From Brachybacterium paraconglomeratum (GTDB taxonomy: Bacteria; Actinomycetota; Actinomycetes; Actinomycetales; Dermabacteraceae): DNA of 64,000 nt. The notes beneath the pieces are model-generated. The model ran no database searches and had not been told where the DNA came from. It saw only the letters and a program-made list of their open reading frames with translations. The stretch lies in contig NZ_ML133863.1 in assembly GCF_003994255.1 (NCBI RefSeq), positions 1 to 64,000 on the forward strand. Direction: 5' to 3'. A program made the position numbers and the translations under genes. Shown here piece by piece: positions 53,301-61,511 of this stretch; position 1 is the stretch's first letter; the number at the start of each line of letters is the position of its first letter.

Positions 53301-53775
53301 TGAACCGCTTCGCCAGTTTGGCGAGCTCGGCGGGACCGAGCGGTGCGCGCTTCTGGGCGATGCTGACGTCGAAGGCGGTGCCCAACGGTGCGGCCTCCGG
53401 GAACGTGGACTGGTGCTTGACCGTCCAGATGATCACGTCGAAGAGGTCCCGCAGTGTGGCGACGCCCTCCTGGCGGGAGAGCCGACGGTTGCCGTGAGCG
53501 GCGTCGTTGCCGCGCCGGCGCAGGAGGTTCAGCTGGTTGTTGATGGCGTTCGTGCGGTTCTTGAACGCCGGGTCGTTCATCCGGGCGCTGAGATCGGAGC
53601 GGTACCCCTCGGGCAGTCCGAACACGTCCACGAAGAGGTACTCGACGACCTTTTCCACGGCGACACGCGCGTGGAAGGCGGCGCTGTCGGGGTCTGAGAG
53701 GGCATAGGACTCGGCGCGCTGGCAAGTGTCGAAGAGCTCCGGCCACTGCTGCCGGATGAACCTGAAGTTGCTCAC
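50353..53775 (-). CDS. hsdR: Type I restriction enzyme R subunit HsdR
   Basis: 1140 residues. N-terminal DUF4145 domain (about 15-110), a coiled coil near 155-205, and the HsdR nuclease region with the PD-(D/E)XK residues in GRVDYVLW (about 250) and LGIVEAKRSS (about 268). The SF2 motor follows, with Walker A ATGTGKT near 382, DEAH near 480 (VVIDEAHRS), GLTATP and MIGRGTRLSP. It translocates and cuts unmodified DNA with HsdM/HsdS. It is separated from hsdS by an antisense two-gene cassette, so it probably has its own promoter in the 53776-53918 region. Confidence 0.93.
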   Translation of the reverse strand: MSNFRFIRQQWPELFDTCQRAESYALSDPDSAAFHARVAVEKVVEYLFVDVFGLPEGYRSDLSARMNDPAFKNRTNAINNQLNLLRRRGNDAAHGNRRLSRQEGVATLRDLFDVIIWTVKHQSTFPEAAPLGTAFDVSIAQKRAPLGPAELAKLAKRFTEQQEASRREIAERDEKLSALEEELKELRKQIAAAKAADAAADTHDYRENETRAALIDEQLRDAGWALDEPQDREYPVDGLPITPGTNATGTGRVDYVLWGADGLPLGIVEAKRSSLDPSAGERQATLYANSLDAKFGQRPVIFLSNGDRHLLIEDPDTPAREVAGFFTRGELETMIRRRTLRSPLSGAPVDPAIAGRPYQQRAIAKVGAHFDQKQRRALLVMATGTGKTRTTIALVKQLMEQGWAKRVLFLADRAALVKQAHRAFSSLLPDVASVNLTVDKETEARVYLSTYPTMLNLVDAARNTTGRRFGPGFFDLVVIDEAHRSVYQKYGALFDWFDGLLLGLTATPVDDIARSTFRLFNIEDGVPTDLYTLDEAIAEGYLVGPENHVYDLGFHRKGIRYDDLPEDEKEKWEEIDWERVDGEEHPETEMPTEVEAPRVFRSLFNADTADKVLAELMQHGFTVSGGDRIGKTIVFAMNQRHAQFLKERFDAQYPHLGGDFAQVITSHSAYAQTLIDSFSQPEKAPHIAISVDMLDTGIDVPEVLNLVLFKQVFSKTKFWQMIGRGTRLSPGIFSDGDKTAFRVFDVCGNVEYFSQDPADRTVSVQVPLSQRLFTVRARLVAGIDATAGDDTVRADAVDWLSGFVAGVPADSFLARPHRRLLDAYSSPEGWDAPLTALTADDISSALGALPSSAATDDEQAKRFDLVVLQRELAQLENDDALAARTRTVMQSVAAQLLEKQTIPQVAAAAELLQEVAGDDWWEDITLPMLERARRGMRSLVQFLDRKKRSIIITDFEDDLGESRSVDLPLATAGVDQKRFREKVTAYIREHRDHVAIQRLRRNMPLTETDLEELERILVEQGEGTPEALAAVSGERGLGIFVRSLVGLDRAAAEAAFAEKIAPGGLNATQLEFLTMVIDELTRRGEMTPDRLFQSPYEDKSTTRIDYVFPREQDADAVITVLHDIERAANPSGTADERSLA

Positions 53776-53890
53776 TGCCGCCCTCCTTGGTCGTTCCCCA
53801 GGTCAGAGTGTATCGACGGGATGGGACGGGTGGCGTGAGAATGACGCACGAGGCGCGGTGCGATGTCCACAGGGGTGGTTGCCCGTCACG

Positions 53891-53944
53891 TGTTTCTCGA
53901 TCTAGCATGTTTCTCGCTATGGGAAACGCTTCGAACCGAGAAAC
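53891..53944. promoter_or_regulatory. Repeats at the start of the HTH gene, facing hsdR
   Basis: TGTTTCTCG occurs at 53891-53899 and 53908-53916 (17-bp period), and its inverse CGAGAAAC at 53937-53944. They surround the start codon of the HTH gene and lie about 115-170 bp upstream of hsdR. Such repeats suit autoregulation by an antitoxin-type HTH protein. Confidence 0.5.
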
Positions 53945-54983
53945 GACACTGGTGGACGCCGCTCTGCGGAGCATCTCAGCGCTGCTGCCTGCGTCATGGT
54001 CACTGCGCACGGAGGCCGACGGCCAGGGAGGCCCGCTGCGCGCTGATGCTCTGGCAGTGCTGACGGGTTCGGACGGGTCGACGGTGCGCTTCGTGGTCGA
54101 GGCGAAGCCCTCCGGAGCGTCGGTCGGTGTGCTGCTTCCCCGCCTGCGCGAGATGGCGGTCCAGTTCGAACTGCCGGTCCTCTTCGTCACCGACTACGTG
54201 GGTCCCGCTCTGCGAGACGCGCTCGCCGCAGAGGGATTCAGCTATGCCGACGGGACGGGATGGGTCCGGGTGTCCACGACCGCTCCGCTCATCCTGCTGA
54301 CCGGGCGCGGGGCGGATCGGTCGCCTCGAGCCAGGGAGTCGTCGGCTGTCGCACGTCTCGACGGTATCGCCGCAGGCCGGATCATCCGGACGCTCTGTGC
54401 CGTCGAAGTTCCCTTTGGTGTGCGCGCGCTCGCCGACCGCGCGGGTGTGTCTCCGGGGTCCGTGTCGAAGGTGCTTCCGACACTCGCTCGGGAGGGTGTG
54501 CTCGACCGAGGTGGTCGCGGTGCGGTGATGGCGGTGCGCCGACGTGCGCTGGTCAGACGGTGGGTGCAGGACTACAGCTTCCGCAGGACCAACCTGTCCC
54601 TGCGCCACTTCATCGCGCCGCGAGGTCTCGACCGCACGCAGAGCCGGCTGGCTGAACTCGAACAGCCCACAACGCTCACAGGCTCGGCGGCAGCCCGTCG
54701 GTACTTGCCCGACGGGGCGACTTCCGTCGTGCCACTGCGCCTTCTCGCGCTCTACAGCTCCGACCCCGAGGCGCTCGCGGCTGAGCTGCGGCTGGTTCCC
54801 GCGGACCCTGCGGAGGCGAACGTCGTGATCGCCGCGCCCCAGGATGAGCGTGTACTGGACATGCCACTCGCCCCTGCGGCGCTCGTGATCGCAGACCTGC
54901 TCACCCTGCCGGGGCGCGCGGACGCCGAGGCTGAGCAGCTCGCTGACGCCCTCGCCCTCACCGACCCGGCCTGGAAGGACTGA
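53919..54983 (+). CDS. HTH protein with nuclease-like N-terminus, candidate AbiEi-type antitoxin
   Basis: 354 residues. The N-terminal domain has a PD-(D/E)XK-like arrangement, Asp43 (RADALAVL) and Glu61-x-Lys63 (FVVEAK), then GFSYADGTGWVRV near 107. A winged helix follows at about 150-210 (FGVRALADRAGVSPGSVSKVLPTLAREGVLD). The C-terminal third resembles AbiEi-type DNA-binding antitoxins loosely. No good ribosome binding site is seen; ATGs at 53907 and 53919 are possible, perhaps leaderless. The next gene starts 2 bp after its stop, so the pair is coupled. It is divergent from hsdR and may repress it (inference). Confidence 0.68.
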   Translation: MGNASNRETTLVDAALRSISALLPASWSLRTEADGQGGPLRADALAVLTGSDGSTVRFVVEAKPSGASVGVLLPRLREMAVQFELPVLFVTDYVGPALRDALAAEGFSYADGTGWVRVSTTAPLILLTGRGADRSPRARESSAVARLDGIAAGRIIRTLCAVEVPFGVRALADRAGVSPGSVSKVLPTLAREGVLDRGGRGAVMAVRRRALVRRWVQDYSFRRTNLSLRHFIAPRGLDRTQSRLAELEQPTTLTGSAAARRYLPDGATSVVPLRLLALYSSDPEALAAELRLVPADPAEANVVIAAPQDERVLDMPLAPAALVIADLLTLPGRADAEAEQLADALALTDPAWKD

Positions 54984-54985
54984 CC

Positions 54986-55795
54986 ATGGATGTCGCCCCG
55001 GAGTACGTCGTCGCCCGACGGGTGCTGCTCGACGCCCTCGATGCACTCGAGTGTCACGTCCCGAATCTGGTGCTCGTGGGCGCGCAGGCGGTCTATCACC
55101 ACACCGGCGACACAGAACTCCGTGTCCCCTTGTTCACCACAGACGCGGATCTCGCGATCGATACGCAAGGACTCGAGGACAGCCCGGAGATCGGCGACAT
55201 CCTGCGAGCGGCGGGCTTCTCGCCCGGGACGAATCCGGGGCACTGGGTCGATGCCCGGCAGGTGGCGGTCGATCTGATGGTCGTGCCGCACCAGTCGGGG
55301 AGGACGAAGCCCTCCGCGCGTGCAGCAAGCCTGCCGCCCCATGACAAGGCGACTGCGCGCGTCGCCCGAGGGCTCGAGCCCGCGCTCGTCGATCACGAGA
55401 TCGTGTGCATGGCGGCGCTCGAACCGGGCGATGACCGCCAGGTGGGGCTGAAGGTGGCGGGGCCTGCGGCACTGCTGACGGCGAAGGCCATCAAGCTCGG
55501 GGAGCGGCTCGAGCAGGCCGCGGTTCAGCCGAGCCGTCTGCGTGAGAAGGACGCCCTGGATGCCTTCCGCATCTTTCAGGTGGTCGAGACGGAGGTCCTC
55601 GTGCAGGGCTTCGCCTCGCACGCGGTCGACGAGCACGCGCGTGCGGTCACGGCGGAGGCCATAGAGATCTACCGCGCGGAAGCGTCGACGGCGGGCGGCC
55701 GTATCGCGCAGCTCGCAGCGGCCGCCGCCCACGGCGACAGGACGATTGCGCCGTCGTTCGCGGCGCTGGTGGCGGAGCTGTTCGGCGAGCTCTGA
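54986..55795 (+). CDS. Nucleotidyltransferase-fold protein, candidate AbiEii/MenT-like toxin
   Basis: 269 residues. The nucleotidyltransferase signature is visible: a Gly in LVLVGAQAVYHHTG (Gly32), a DxD pair Asp53/Asp55 (TTDADLAID) and a third acid Asp96 (VAVDLMVV). The C-terminal part is helical with PAALLTAKAIKLGERLE and REKDALDAFRIF. Such enzymes in AbiE and MenAT systems are toxins that modify RNA (family knowledge). GGAAGGAC lies upstream, overlapping the end of the HTH gene. It ends 13 bp from the convergent hsdS. Toxicity here is untested. Confidence 0.7.
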   Translation: MDVAPEYVVARRVLLDALDALECHVPNLVLVGAQAVYHHTGDTELRVPLFTTDADLAIDTQGLEDSPEIGDILRAAGFSPGTNPGHWVDARQVAVDLMVVPHQSGRTKPSARAASLPPHDKATARVARGLEPALVDHEIVCMAALEPGDDRQVGLKVAGPAALLTAKAIKLGERLEQAAVQPSRLREKDALDAFRIFQVVETEVLVQGFASHAVDEHARAVTAEAIEIYRAEASTAGGRIAQLAAAAAHGDRTIAPSFAALVAELFGEL

Positions 55796-55808
55796 CGAGA
55801 CGGGGCGG

Positions 55809-56981
55809 TCAGAGCTCGCCGCGGAACGCCGTGTGCTGGAGCGCGGCGAACAGTTCCTCATCGGCCTCGAGGGCCTTGGCGACGCGATCACGTTCGGCGC
55901 GGATTGCATTCACGCTGTTGGCGAATACTCTTTGTTCGTCTATCGATGGTTTCGGAAGGAGGAGTCCACGGACGTCGGACTGGTTGATGCTTGCCTGATT
56001 GATTGCTTTCTTGGCGCGGGCGGCGATCTGTTGACGTGCGTCACTAGTTAGGAGCCACGAAATAACATATTCGGATAGGATGTGCGCACTATCTAGCCTC
56101 AATCTCATCATGTTTGACTCGAACACTGACGGCTCTTCGAGGTCCTCGATCAGGATCGCCTTTCCGAGGTGCGAAAGCGCATTCACTCTGTTTATGACAA
56201 TATCTCCCTCTCGAATGGAGTATTTCGCAAACTCGTCGGTGGTGGTTTGCACTCGGCGCCAGGGGTTATCGCGCATATACCCGTTCGAGAAGCTGTCGAT
56301 CCGCAGGATCGGTGTTCCCTCTCCGTACGAAGAGGCGGGTTTATAGAGTCCGTTGGTCGGTCCCTCGATGATGAGATCACCGAGTTCGCAGTCTGGTGAG
56401 CGCTCCCCGAACATCCGGTGAAAGAGCGTCGGTCGCAGTTTCTCCAGTTCGACGAGCTGTGCGCGTCGCTTCCTGCGGATAGCGTCGGCCTCATCGAGGA
56501 TCGAGGCGATGCGACGCTGGTTGTGTAGGGTCGGCGGATCCAGTGGGAGGGCGAGGAGGTCGGCCCTGCTTACGGAAGCCTGGTTGACCCAGGCTCTAAT
56601 CATCCCCCGGAACGTCCCACTCTGATAGTGCCACTGCAGGAAGCGCCAGAGGTATTCGGGGCATAGTTCCTGCGGGTTGGTGCGTAGGCGAACGAAGTGA
56701 TTGCTGTATACAGCAGGTTCGTCGAGCTCCGGGATTAAAATTGATTTCCCGGTATTCTCGGGACTATTCGTTGCATTGAAGAGGATGTCCCCTGGTGTGA
56801 CTGCAAACTGGTCAATCTTCCGGTGTGCGTCTCGAGGGATCCGGCGGCGTGTTTCCAGGCTTATGCCGCTCGCCTTCGAGACGTTGTGCATGCGGAACTG
56901 GAAGATGCCGGAGTCGTCGGTCTTGCCGCAGGCGAATCCAGGCCGGGAGTCGAGGAGGAAGTCTCCAAGCGCCGGGCTCAC
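55809..56981 (-). CDS. hsdS: Type I restriction specificity subunit HsdS
   Basis: 390 residues from a GTG overlapping the hsdM stop (GTGA). Two target-recognition domains (about 1-150 and 195-345) are separated by the conserved helical spacer NQRRIASILDEADAIRRKRRAQLVELEKLRPTLFHRMFG, and a second spacer is at the C-terminus (DEQRVFANSVNAIRAERDRV). TRD1 and TRD2 set the two halves of the DNA target. Parts of this gene (55900-56300, 56700-56800) are clearly richer in A and T than the neighbours, as usual for recombining hsdS genes. Confidence 0.92.
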   Translation of the reverse strand: MSPALGDFLLDSRPGFACGKTDDSGIFQFRMHNVSKASGISLETRRRIPRDAHRKIDQFAVTPGDILFNATNSPENTGKSILIPELDEPAVYSNHFVRLRTNPQELCPEYLWRFLQWHYQSGTFRGMIRAWVNQASVSRADLLALPLDPPTLHNQRRIASILDEADAIRRKRRAQLVELEKLRPTLFHRMFGERSPDCELGDLIIEGPTNGLYKPASSYGEGTPILRIDSFSNGYMRDNPWRRVQTTTDEFAKYSIREGDIVINRVNALSHLGKAILIEDLEEPSVFESNMMRLRLDSAHILSEYVISWLLTSDARQQIAARAKKAINQASINQSDVRGLLLPKPSIDEQRVFANSVNAIRAERDRVAKALEADEELFAALQHTAFRGEL

Positions 56982-58450
56982 CCCAGCACCTCCCGCAACC
57001 GCGCCACACCCACGGCGATCTCATCGTTCAGTCGCTCCACGTCGGCGAGGATCTCCTCGGCCGAGCGGTGCTCGACCTCCTCGAGCACTACCTCTTTGTA
57101 GCGGTTGATCGAGAGGTCGTACCCCTCGGCGACGATGTCCGCCTTCGGCACCAGGAAGCTCTTGTCGGTGCGGGCACGATCCTGCTCGCCCTCGAGGTTC
57201 TGCCAGCGCTCGAGCACGTCCGGCAGGTCCGAGTCTCTCAACGGGGTGCGCTTGTCGTCGAGCGAGAAGCCGTCGGAGGCGACGTCGTAGAACCAGACGT
57301 CCTCGGTGCCACCGGCGCCCGTCTTCGTGAAGAAGAGGATCGCGGTGGAAACCCCGGCGTAGGGCTTGAACACGCCCGAAGGAAGCTTCACCACGGCGTC
57401 GAGCTTGTGGTCCTCAACAAGCATGCGGCGCAGCTCCTTGTGTGCCTTCGTCGACCCGAACAGAACGCCGTCCGGGACGATCACCGCGGCGCGGCCACCC
57501 GTCTTCAGCAGTCGGAGGAACAGGGCCAGGAACAGCAGCTCCGTCTTCTTCGTCTTGACGACGCGCTGAAGGTCCTTGCTGGTCTCCTCGTAGTTGAGCG
57601 ACCCGGCGAACGGCGGGTTCGCGAGGATCATCGAGTACAGGCCCTCATCGCCCGCCGCGCCCTCGGAGAGCGAGTCGCGGTAGCGAATGTCCGGGGAGTT
57701 CACGCCGTGCATCAGCATGTTCATGCTGCCGATGCGGAGCATGGTCGAGTCGAAGTCGAAGCCGTGGAACATCGAATGGTGGAAGTGGCGGGACTGCTCC
57801 CGGTCCACCAGGGCGTCAGGGTGCTTCTCGCGCACGTGCTCGCTCGCCGCCATGAGGAAGCCGGCCGTGCCGCAGGCGGGATCGCAGATCTCGTCGGCCG
57901 GTGTCGGCGCCATCATGTCCACCATCAGGCGGATGATGTGCCGAGGGGTGCGGAACTGGCCGTTCACGCCGGCGGAGGCGAGTTTGGAGAGTAGGTACTC
58001 GTACAGGTCGCCGTTGGTGTCCCGATCGTCCATCGGGATCTGGTCGAGCATGTCCACGACCTTGCCGAGCAGGTTCGCGCTCGGGATCGTATAGCGGGCA
58101 TCGTGCATGTGCGCGCCGTAGGTGGTGGTCTCGCCCGCGATGTCATCGCCGAGCCCACGCAGGAACGGGAACACCTCGTTCGTCATCAGGTCGTGCAGCG
58201 CGTTCGTGTCACCGGTGGCGCGGAACGTGGACCAACGCAGGTGCTTCTTGCTCTCCGGGAACGGCATCGGTTTGTCCGTCCGGCCCAGACGCCGGATCTC
58301 TCGCTCGGCCGCCAGCTGCTGATCGTCGAGCCGGCGCAGGAACAGCAGGTACGTGACCTGCTCGATCACCTCGAGGGGGTTCGAGATGCCCCCGGACCAG
58401 AACGCGTCCCAGACGCGGTCGATGCGACTTTTCAACTCACCTGTGATCAC
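56978..58450 (-). CDS. hsdM: Type I restriction DNA methyltransferase HsdM
   Basis: 490 residues from a GTG at 58450. HsdM N domain (about 10-130), then the N6-adenine methyltransferase with DPACGTAGF near 193 (SAM binding) and NPPF near 281 (catalytic), and a C-terminal helix for HsdS contact. It methylates the target and protects host DNA. It lies 22 bp after the upstream nuclease-family gene; AATACA 17-12 bp before the GTG may be a -10, giving a very short leader. Confidence 0.94.
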   Translation of the reverse strand: MITGELKSRIDRVWDAFWSGGISNPLEVIEQVTYLLFLRRLDDQQLAAEREIRRLGRTDKPMPFPESKKHLRWSTFRATGDTNALHDLMTNEVFPFLRGLGDDIAGETTTYGAHMHDARYTIPSANLLGKVVDMLDQIPMDDRDTNGDLYEYLLSKLASAGVNGQFRTPRHIIRLMVDMMAPTPADEICDPACGTAGFLMAASEHVREKHPDALVDREQSRHFHHSMFHGFDFDSTMLRIGSMNMLMHGVNSPDIRYRDSLSEGAAGDEGLYSMILANPPFAGSLNYEETSKDLQRVVKTKKTELLFLALFLRLLKTGGRAAVIVPDGVLFGSTKAHKELRRMLVEDHKLDAVVKLPSGVFKPYAGVSTAILFFTKTGAGGTEDVWFYDVASDGFSLDDKRTPLRDSDLPDVLERWQNLEGEQDRARTDKSFLVPKADIVAEGYDLSINRYKEVVLEEVEHRSAEEILADVERLNDEIAVGVARLREVLG

Positions 58451-58472
58451 CCTGGTGAGTGTATTGGTCTGC

Positions 58473-59321
58473 TCAGACCTTCGAGACCGGCATCCGCACG
58501 CTCGCCTGCACCGGCAGGTGGTCGCTCGGGAACACCCCGCCGGGCCGCGACGCGTTGATCGAGGCCTCGAGCACTTCGACGCCGGGGCTCGCGAGGATCC
58601 AGTCGATGCGGAAGTCGGAGACCTCGACCTCGCCGAAGTGGGGGAAGGTGCCCCAGCCGGGCGTGGTGCGCTCGGCCGCCTCTCGCCAGGAGTCCTGCAG
58701 GCCGAACTCCTCGACCAGCACCTCGTAGGCGGGGGAGTCCCCGGCGACAGAGTTGAAGTCGCCGGTGACCAGCGCCGGCAGGTGCAGGAGGTGGAACTGG
58801 CGCAGGTGGTCGGCGATGAGCTGGGCGCCCTTGACCTTCGCCTGCGTGATCACGTGGTCGAGGTGGGTGTTGAGGTGCACGAGCTCCCCGCCGGTCTCGC
58901 GGTCCCGGAAGCGCGCCCACACCGCGACCCGCGGTCCGGCGTTACCCCAGGTCGCCGAGCCGATCTCGCGCGGCCTGTCCGAGAGCCAGAACTGGTTCCA
59001 CGCCACGAGCTCCAGGCGCCCGGCGTCGTAGAGGATCGGGTTGATCAGCCCGTCGCTGCCGCCGCGCGTGGCGGTGCCGAGCCGTCGGTATGCCTGCCCC
59101 AGTCCCCGCTCGACCGGCCCGAAGGTGTGCTCCTGCTTCTCCTGCAGTCCCACCAGGTGAGGGCGCTCGGCGGCCAGCAGCGCCTCGATCGCGGGGGCGC
59201 GGTGGGGCCAGTGCCCGGGATCGGCCGCGGTGGTCGTGTCGGTCGCGAACAGCGCGTTGAAGCTCATCACCCGCAGCGGCGCGAGATCGGCCGACGGGGC
59301 GGGCAGGGCGGGGGTGGTCAT
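58473..59321 (-). CDS. Endonuclease/exonuclease/phosphatase-family protein
   Basis: 282 residues. EEP fold with LRVMSFNALFATDTT, HLVGLQEKQEHTF (catalytic Glu), NTHLDHV, LVTGDFNSVAGDSPAYEVL (Asp-x-Asn) and FPSDHLPVQASV (Asp-His). No signal peptide, so cytosolic or a phosphodiesterase of unknown substrate. GGAGC precedes the ATG. It is upstream of hsdM on the same strand but also downstream of RpiR and the importer genes. Confidence 0.88.
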   Translation of the reverse strand: MTTPALPAPSADLAPLRVMSFNALFATDTTTAADPGHWPHRAPAIEALLAAERPHLVGLQEKQEHTFGPVERGLGQAYRRLGTATRGGSDGLINPILYDAGRLELVAWNQFWLSDRPREIGSATWGNAGPRVAVWARFRDRETGGELVHLNTHLDHVITQAKVKGAQLIADHLRQFHLLHLPALVTGDFNSVAGDSPAYEVLVEEFGLQDSWREAAERTTPGWGTFPHFGEVEVSDFRIDWILASPGVEVLEASINASRPGGVFPSDHLPVQASVRMPVSKV

Positions 59322-59442
59322 GCAGGGGCTCCTGGGTGGGTGGCGTGCGGGAAGGGCGGAAGCGGGCGGGCGCGAGGAGCGTCGACGGCGGGACGGAGGG
59401 CGTGGGCGGGACCGCAGGCGTCAGGCGTCGGTCCGTCCCCGC

Positions 59443-60345
59443 TCACCAGTACCGCTCGAGCGCCTCCTCGACGGAGGAGAGCGCCTCGAGGGAGCGTTCG
59501 TGATGGCGCACCACCACACCGCTGGCGAGCACGTCGGCGAGGTACATCTCGGCGATCCGGCTGGTCAGCGTGCCGACGCGCAGCGGTGCACGGTCCTGCA
59601 CGGCGAGCAGCACGTGGTCGGCGATCTCCGCGGCCGGGGAGCTGGACAGCCGCGTGATCAGCACCGTGAGGCAGCCGCGCCGCTTCGCCTCGGCCAGCTG
59701 CGGCACGGTCTCGCTCGCCGTGCCCGTCTCCGAGACCGCCACGAACACGTCCCCGGGCCGGGCGGCGGCGAGCCCGATCACGGCCGACGGCGGATCGTGG
59801 AAGGTGGTCGCCGGGATGCCGAGGCTGCGCAGCTTGTGCTCGAGGGAGACCGCGACCACGTGCGCGGAGCCGGCGCCCGTGGCGAACACCTGCCGGGCAT
59901 CCCCGAGGGCCTGCACGATCGTGGCGACCTCGGCCGGGTCCAGCATACGGGAGGTCTCCTCGATCGAGCCGGTGGAGAGCACGCCGAGGCTGGCGATCAG
60001 CTCCGGCAGCGGAGTCTCGGCCGTGATGTCCCCGGTGACCCGCGGGCCACCGCCGGCGGCGGGTCGCTCCGCGGCCAGCACCAGCTCGGTGCGCAGCGTC
60101 GTGAACCGCTCGATGCCGAGGGTGCGGCACAGGCGGGTCACCGAGGCGGCGGAGGCTCCGGCCCGTTCCGCGTACTCCGTGATGGTCATCCGCCCCACCT
60201 CGGCGGGGGACTCGAGGGCGAGCACCGCCAGGCGCTGCAGCTGCGGAGGCAGCGTCGGCAGCGAGGTGCGCAGCAGCGCGAGGACGGGCGGATGCGGCGT
60301 CCCCGGGGCGCCGGAACCCGGTGCGTCGGGTGAGGTCGAGGGCAT
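59443..60345 (-). CDS. RpiR-family sugar-phosphate-responsive regulator
   Basis: 300 residues from the ATG at 60345 with AGGAAGG upstream. N-terminal RpiR HTH (MTITEYAERAGASAASVTRLCRTLGIERFTTLR), then a SIS domain (about 130-270, RQVFATGAGSAHVVAVSLEHKL, GDVFVAVSETGTASETV) that binds phosphosugars. Regulators of this type often control amino-sugar use. Its likely target is the importer just upstream. Confidence 0.9.
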   Translation of the reverse strand: MPSTSPDAPGSGAPGTPHPPVLALLRTSLPTLPPQLQRLAVLALESPAEVGRMTITEYAERAGASAASVTRLCRTLGIERFTTLRTELVLAAERPAAGGGPRVTGDITAETPLPELIASLGVLSTGSIEETSRMLDPAEVATIVQALGDARQVFATGAGSAHVVAVSLEHKLRSLGIPATTFHDPPSAVIGLAAARPGDVFVAVSETGTASETVPQLAEAKRRGCLTVLITRLSSSPAAEIADHVLLAVQDRAPLRVGTLTSRIAEMYLADVLASGVVVRHHERSLEALSSVEEALERYW

Positions 60346-60464
60346 GGGGCCTTCCTGGTCGTGGGCTCCCGGACGGGGCCGGGCCCGTGTGCTGGGCATC
60401 ATGGCATGTGGGGCAGGGCGATCGGCGCGGGCAGGGCGGGCGACTCGGCGTCGGGTCCCGCGCG

Positions 60465-61511
60465 CTACTTCAGGGCGCCGGCGCTCAGACCCTCCTGCAC
60501 CTGCCTCTGGAAGAGGACGTACACGATCAGCACCGGCACCATCGAGATGATCAGCCCGGCGAACAGCTGCGCCATCGACGTCGGTGAGGTCTCGTAGTTC
60601 TCCCCGAGGGCGAGGGCCGCCAGGCCCTGGCTGAGCACGAAGTTCGAGCGCTCCTCGTCCTGCTGCGGGTTCAGCACCTGCGGGAGCAGGAACTGGTTCC
60701 ACTGCCCCAGCACGTTGAACACCCCGATCGAGATCAGGCCCGGCCGTGCCAGCGGCAGCATGATCCGGAAGAACACCCCGAAGTGCCCGGCACCGTCGAG
60801 GAACGCAGCCTCCGCGAGCTCCTTGGGGAGGGTGCGGAAGAACCCGGTGAGGAAGAAGATCGAGAACGGCAGGGAGAACGCGGCGTAGACGAGCACCAGG
60901 CCCAGGTTCGTCGCGAACAGTCCGAGCCCCTGCACGATCCGCACCAGCGGCACGATCGCGAGGAACACCGGGAAGGTCATCCCCGCCAGGTACAGCCAGT
61001 ACAGCACCCGGCTGCCGGGGAAGGGATAGCGCGCCATGACGTAGGCGGTCATCACCGACAGCAGCATCGTCAGCACCACTCCGCCGCTGACCACGATCAC
61101 GGTGTTGGTGAAGAACGCGCCGATGTTCGCCTGCTGCCAGGCGTCGACGTACACGCCCAGTCGCAGCTCGCCCGGCAGGCCGAAGGGGTCGTTGTAGATC
61201 TCCTCGTTGGTCTTCAGCGAGGAGGCGAGGATCCAGACCAGCGGCACCAGCACCACGAGCGCCCAGGGCACGAGCATCAGGTGCGGCAGGCCCGAGCCGC
61301 GGGGTCGACGGGGTCGATGCGGCCGACGGGGACGGTGCGGCCCGTCGGCCGACGGAGACGCCGTCGTCGCCGACGAGGCGGACCCGCCCGGGGAGTGCCC
61401 GGCGGGCTCGCCCGCCGGCCGGTCGTCGAGCGCGGGGCCCGTCGGCGCGGAGCTGACCTCGGCGCGAGGCTGGGCCGGTGTGGACGAGGAGGTCGCGGGG
61501 GAGGGGGTCAT
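60465..61511 (-). CDS. Sugar ABC transporter permease (MalG/NgcG type)
   Basis: 348 residues. A long low-complexity N-terminus (about 85 residues, Ser/Pro/Ala then HRPRRPHRPRRPRG) precedes six membrane segments from LMLVPWALVVLVPLVWIL, with the loop ELAEAAFLDGAGHFGVFFRIMLPLARPGL. The ATG overlaps the upstream permease stop. Confidence 0.92.
   Translation of the reverse strand: MTPSPATSSSTPAQPRAEVSSAPTGPALDDRPAGEPAGHSPGGSASSATTASPSADGPHRPRRPHRPRRPRGSGLPHLMLVPWALVVLVPLVWILASSLKTNEEIYNDPFGLPGELRLGVYVDAWQQANIGAFFTNTVIVVSGGVVLTMLLSVMTAYVMARYPFPGSRVLYWLYLAGMTFPVFLAIVPLVRIVQGLGLFATNLGLVLVYAAFSLPFSIFFLTGFFRTLPKELAEAAFLDGAGHFGVFFRIMLPLARPGLISIGVFNVLGQWNQFLLPQVLNPQQDEERSNFVLSQGLAALALGENYETSPTSMAQLFAGLIISMVPVLIVYVLFQRQVQEGLSAGALK

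Noticed and set aside
58466..58479. GGTCT-GCTC-AGACC dyad before hsdM as a C-protein box
   Set aside because: Short, contains the upstream gene's stop codon, and no C-protein gene is present; more likely a weak terminator or chance.
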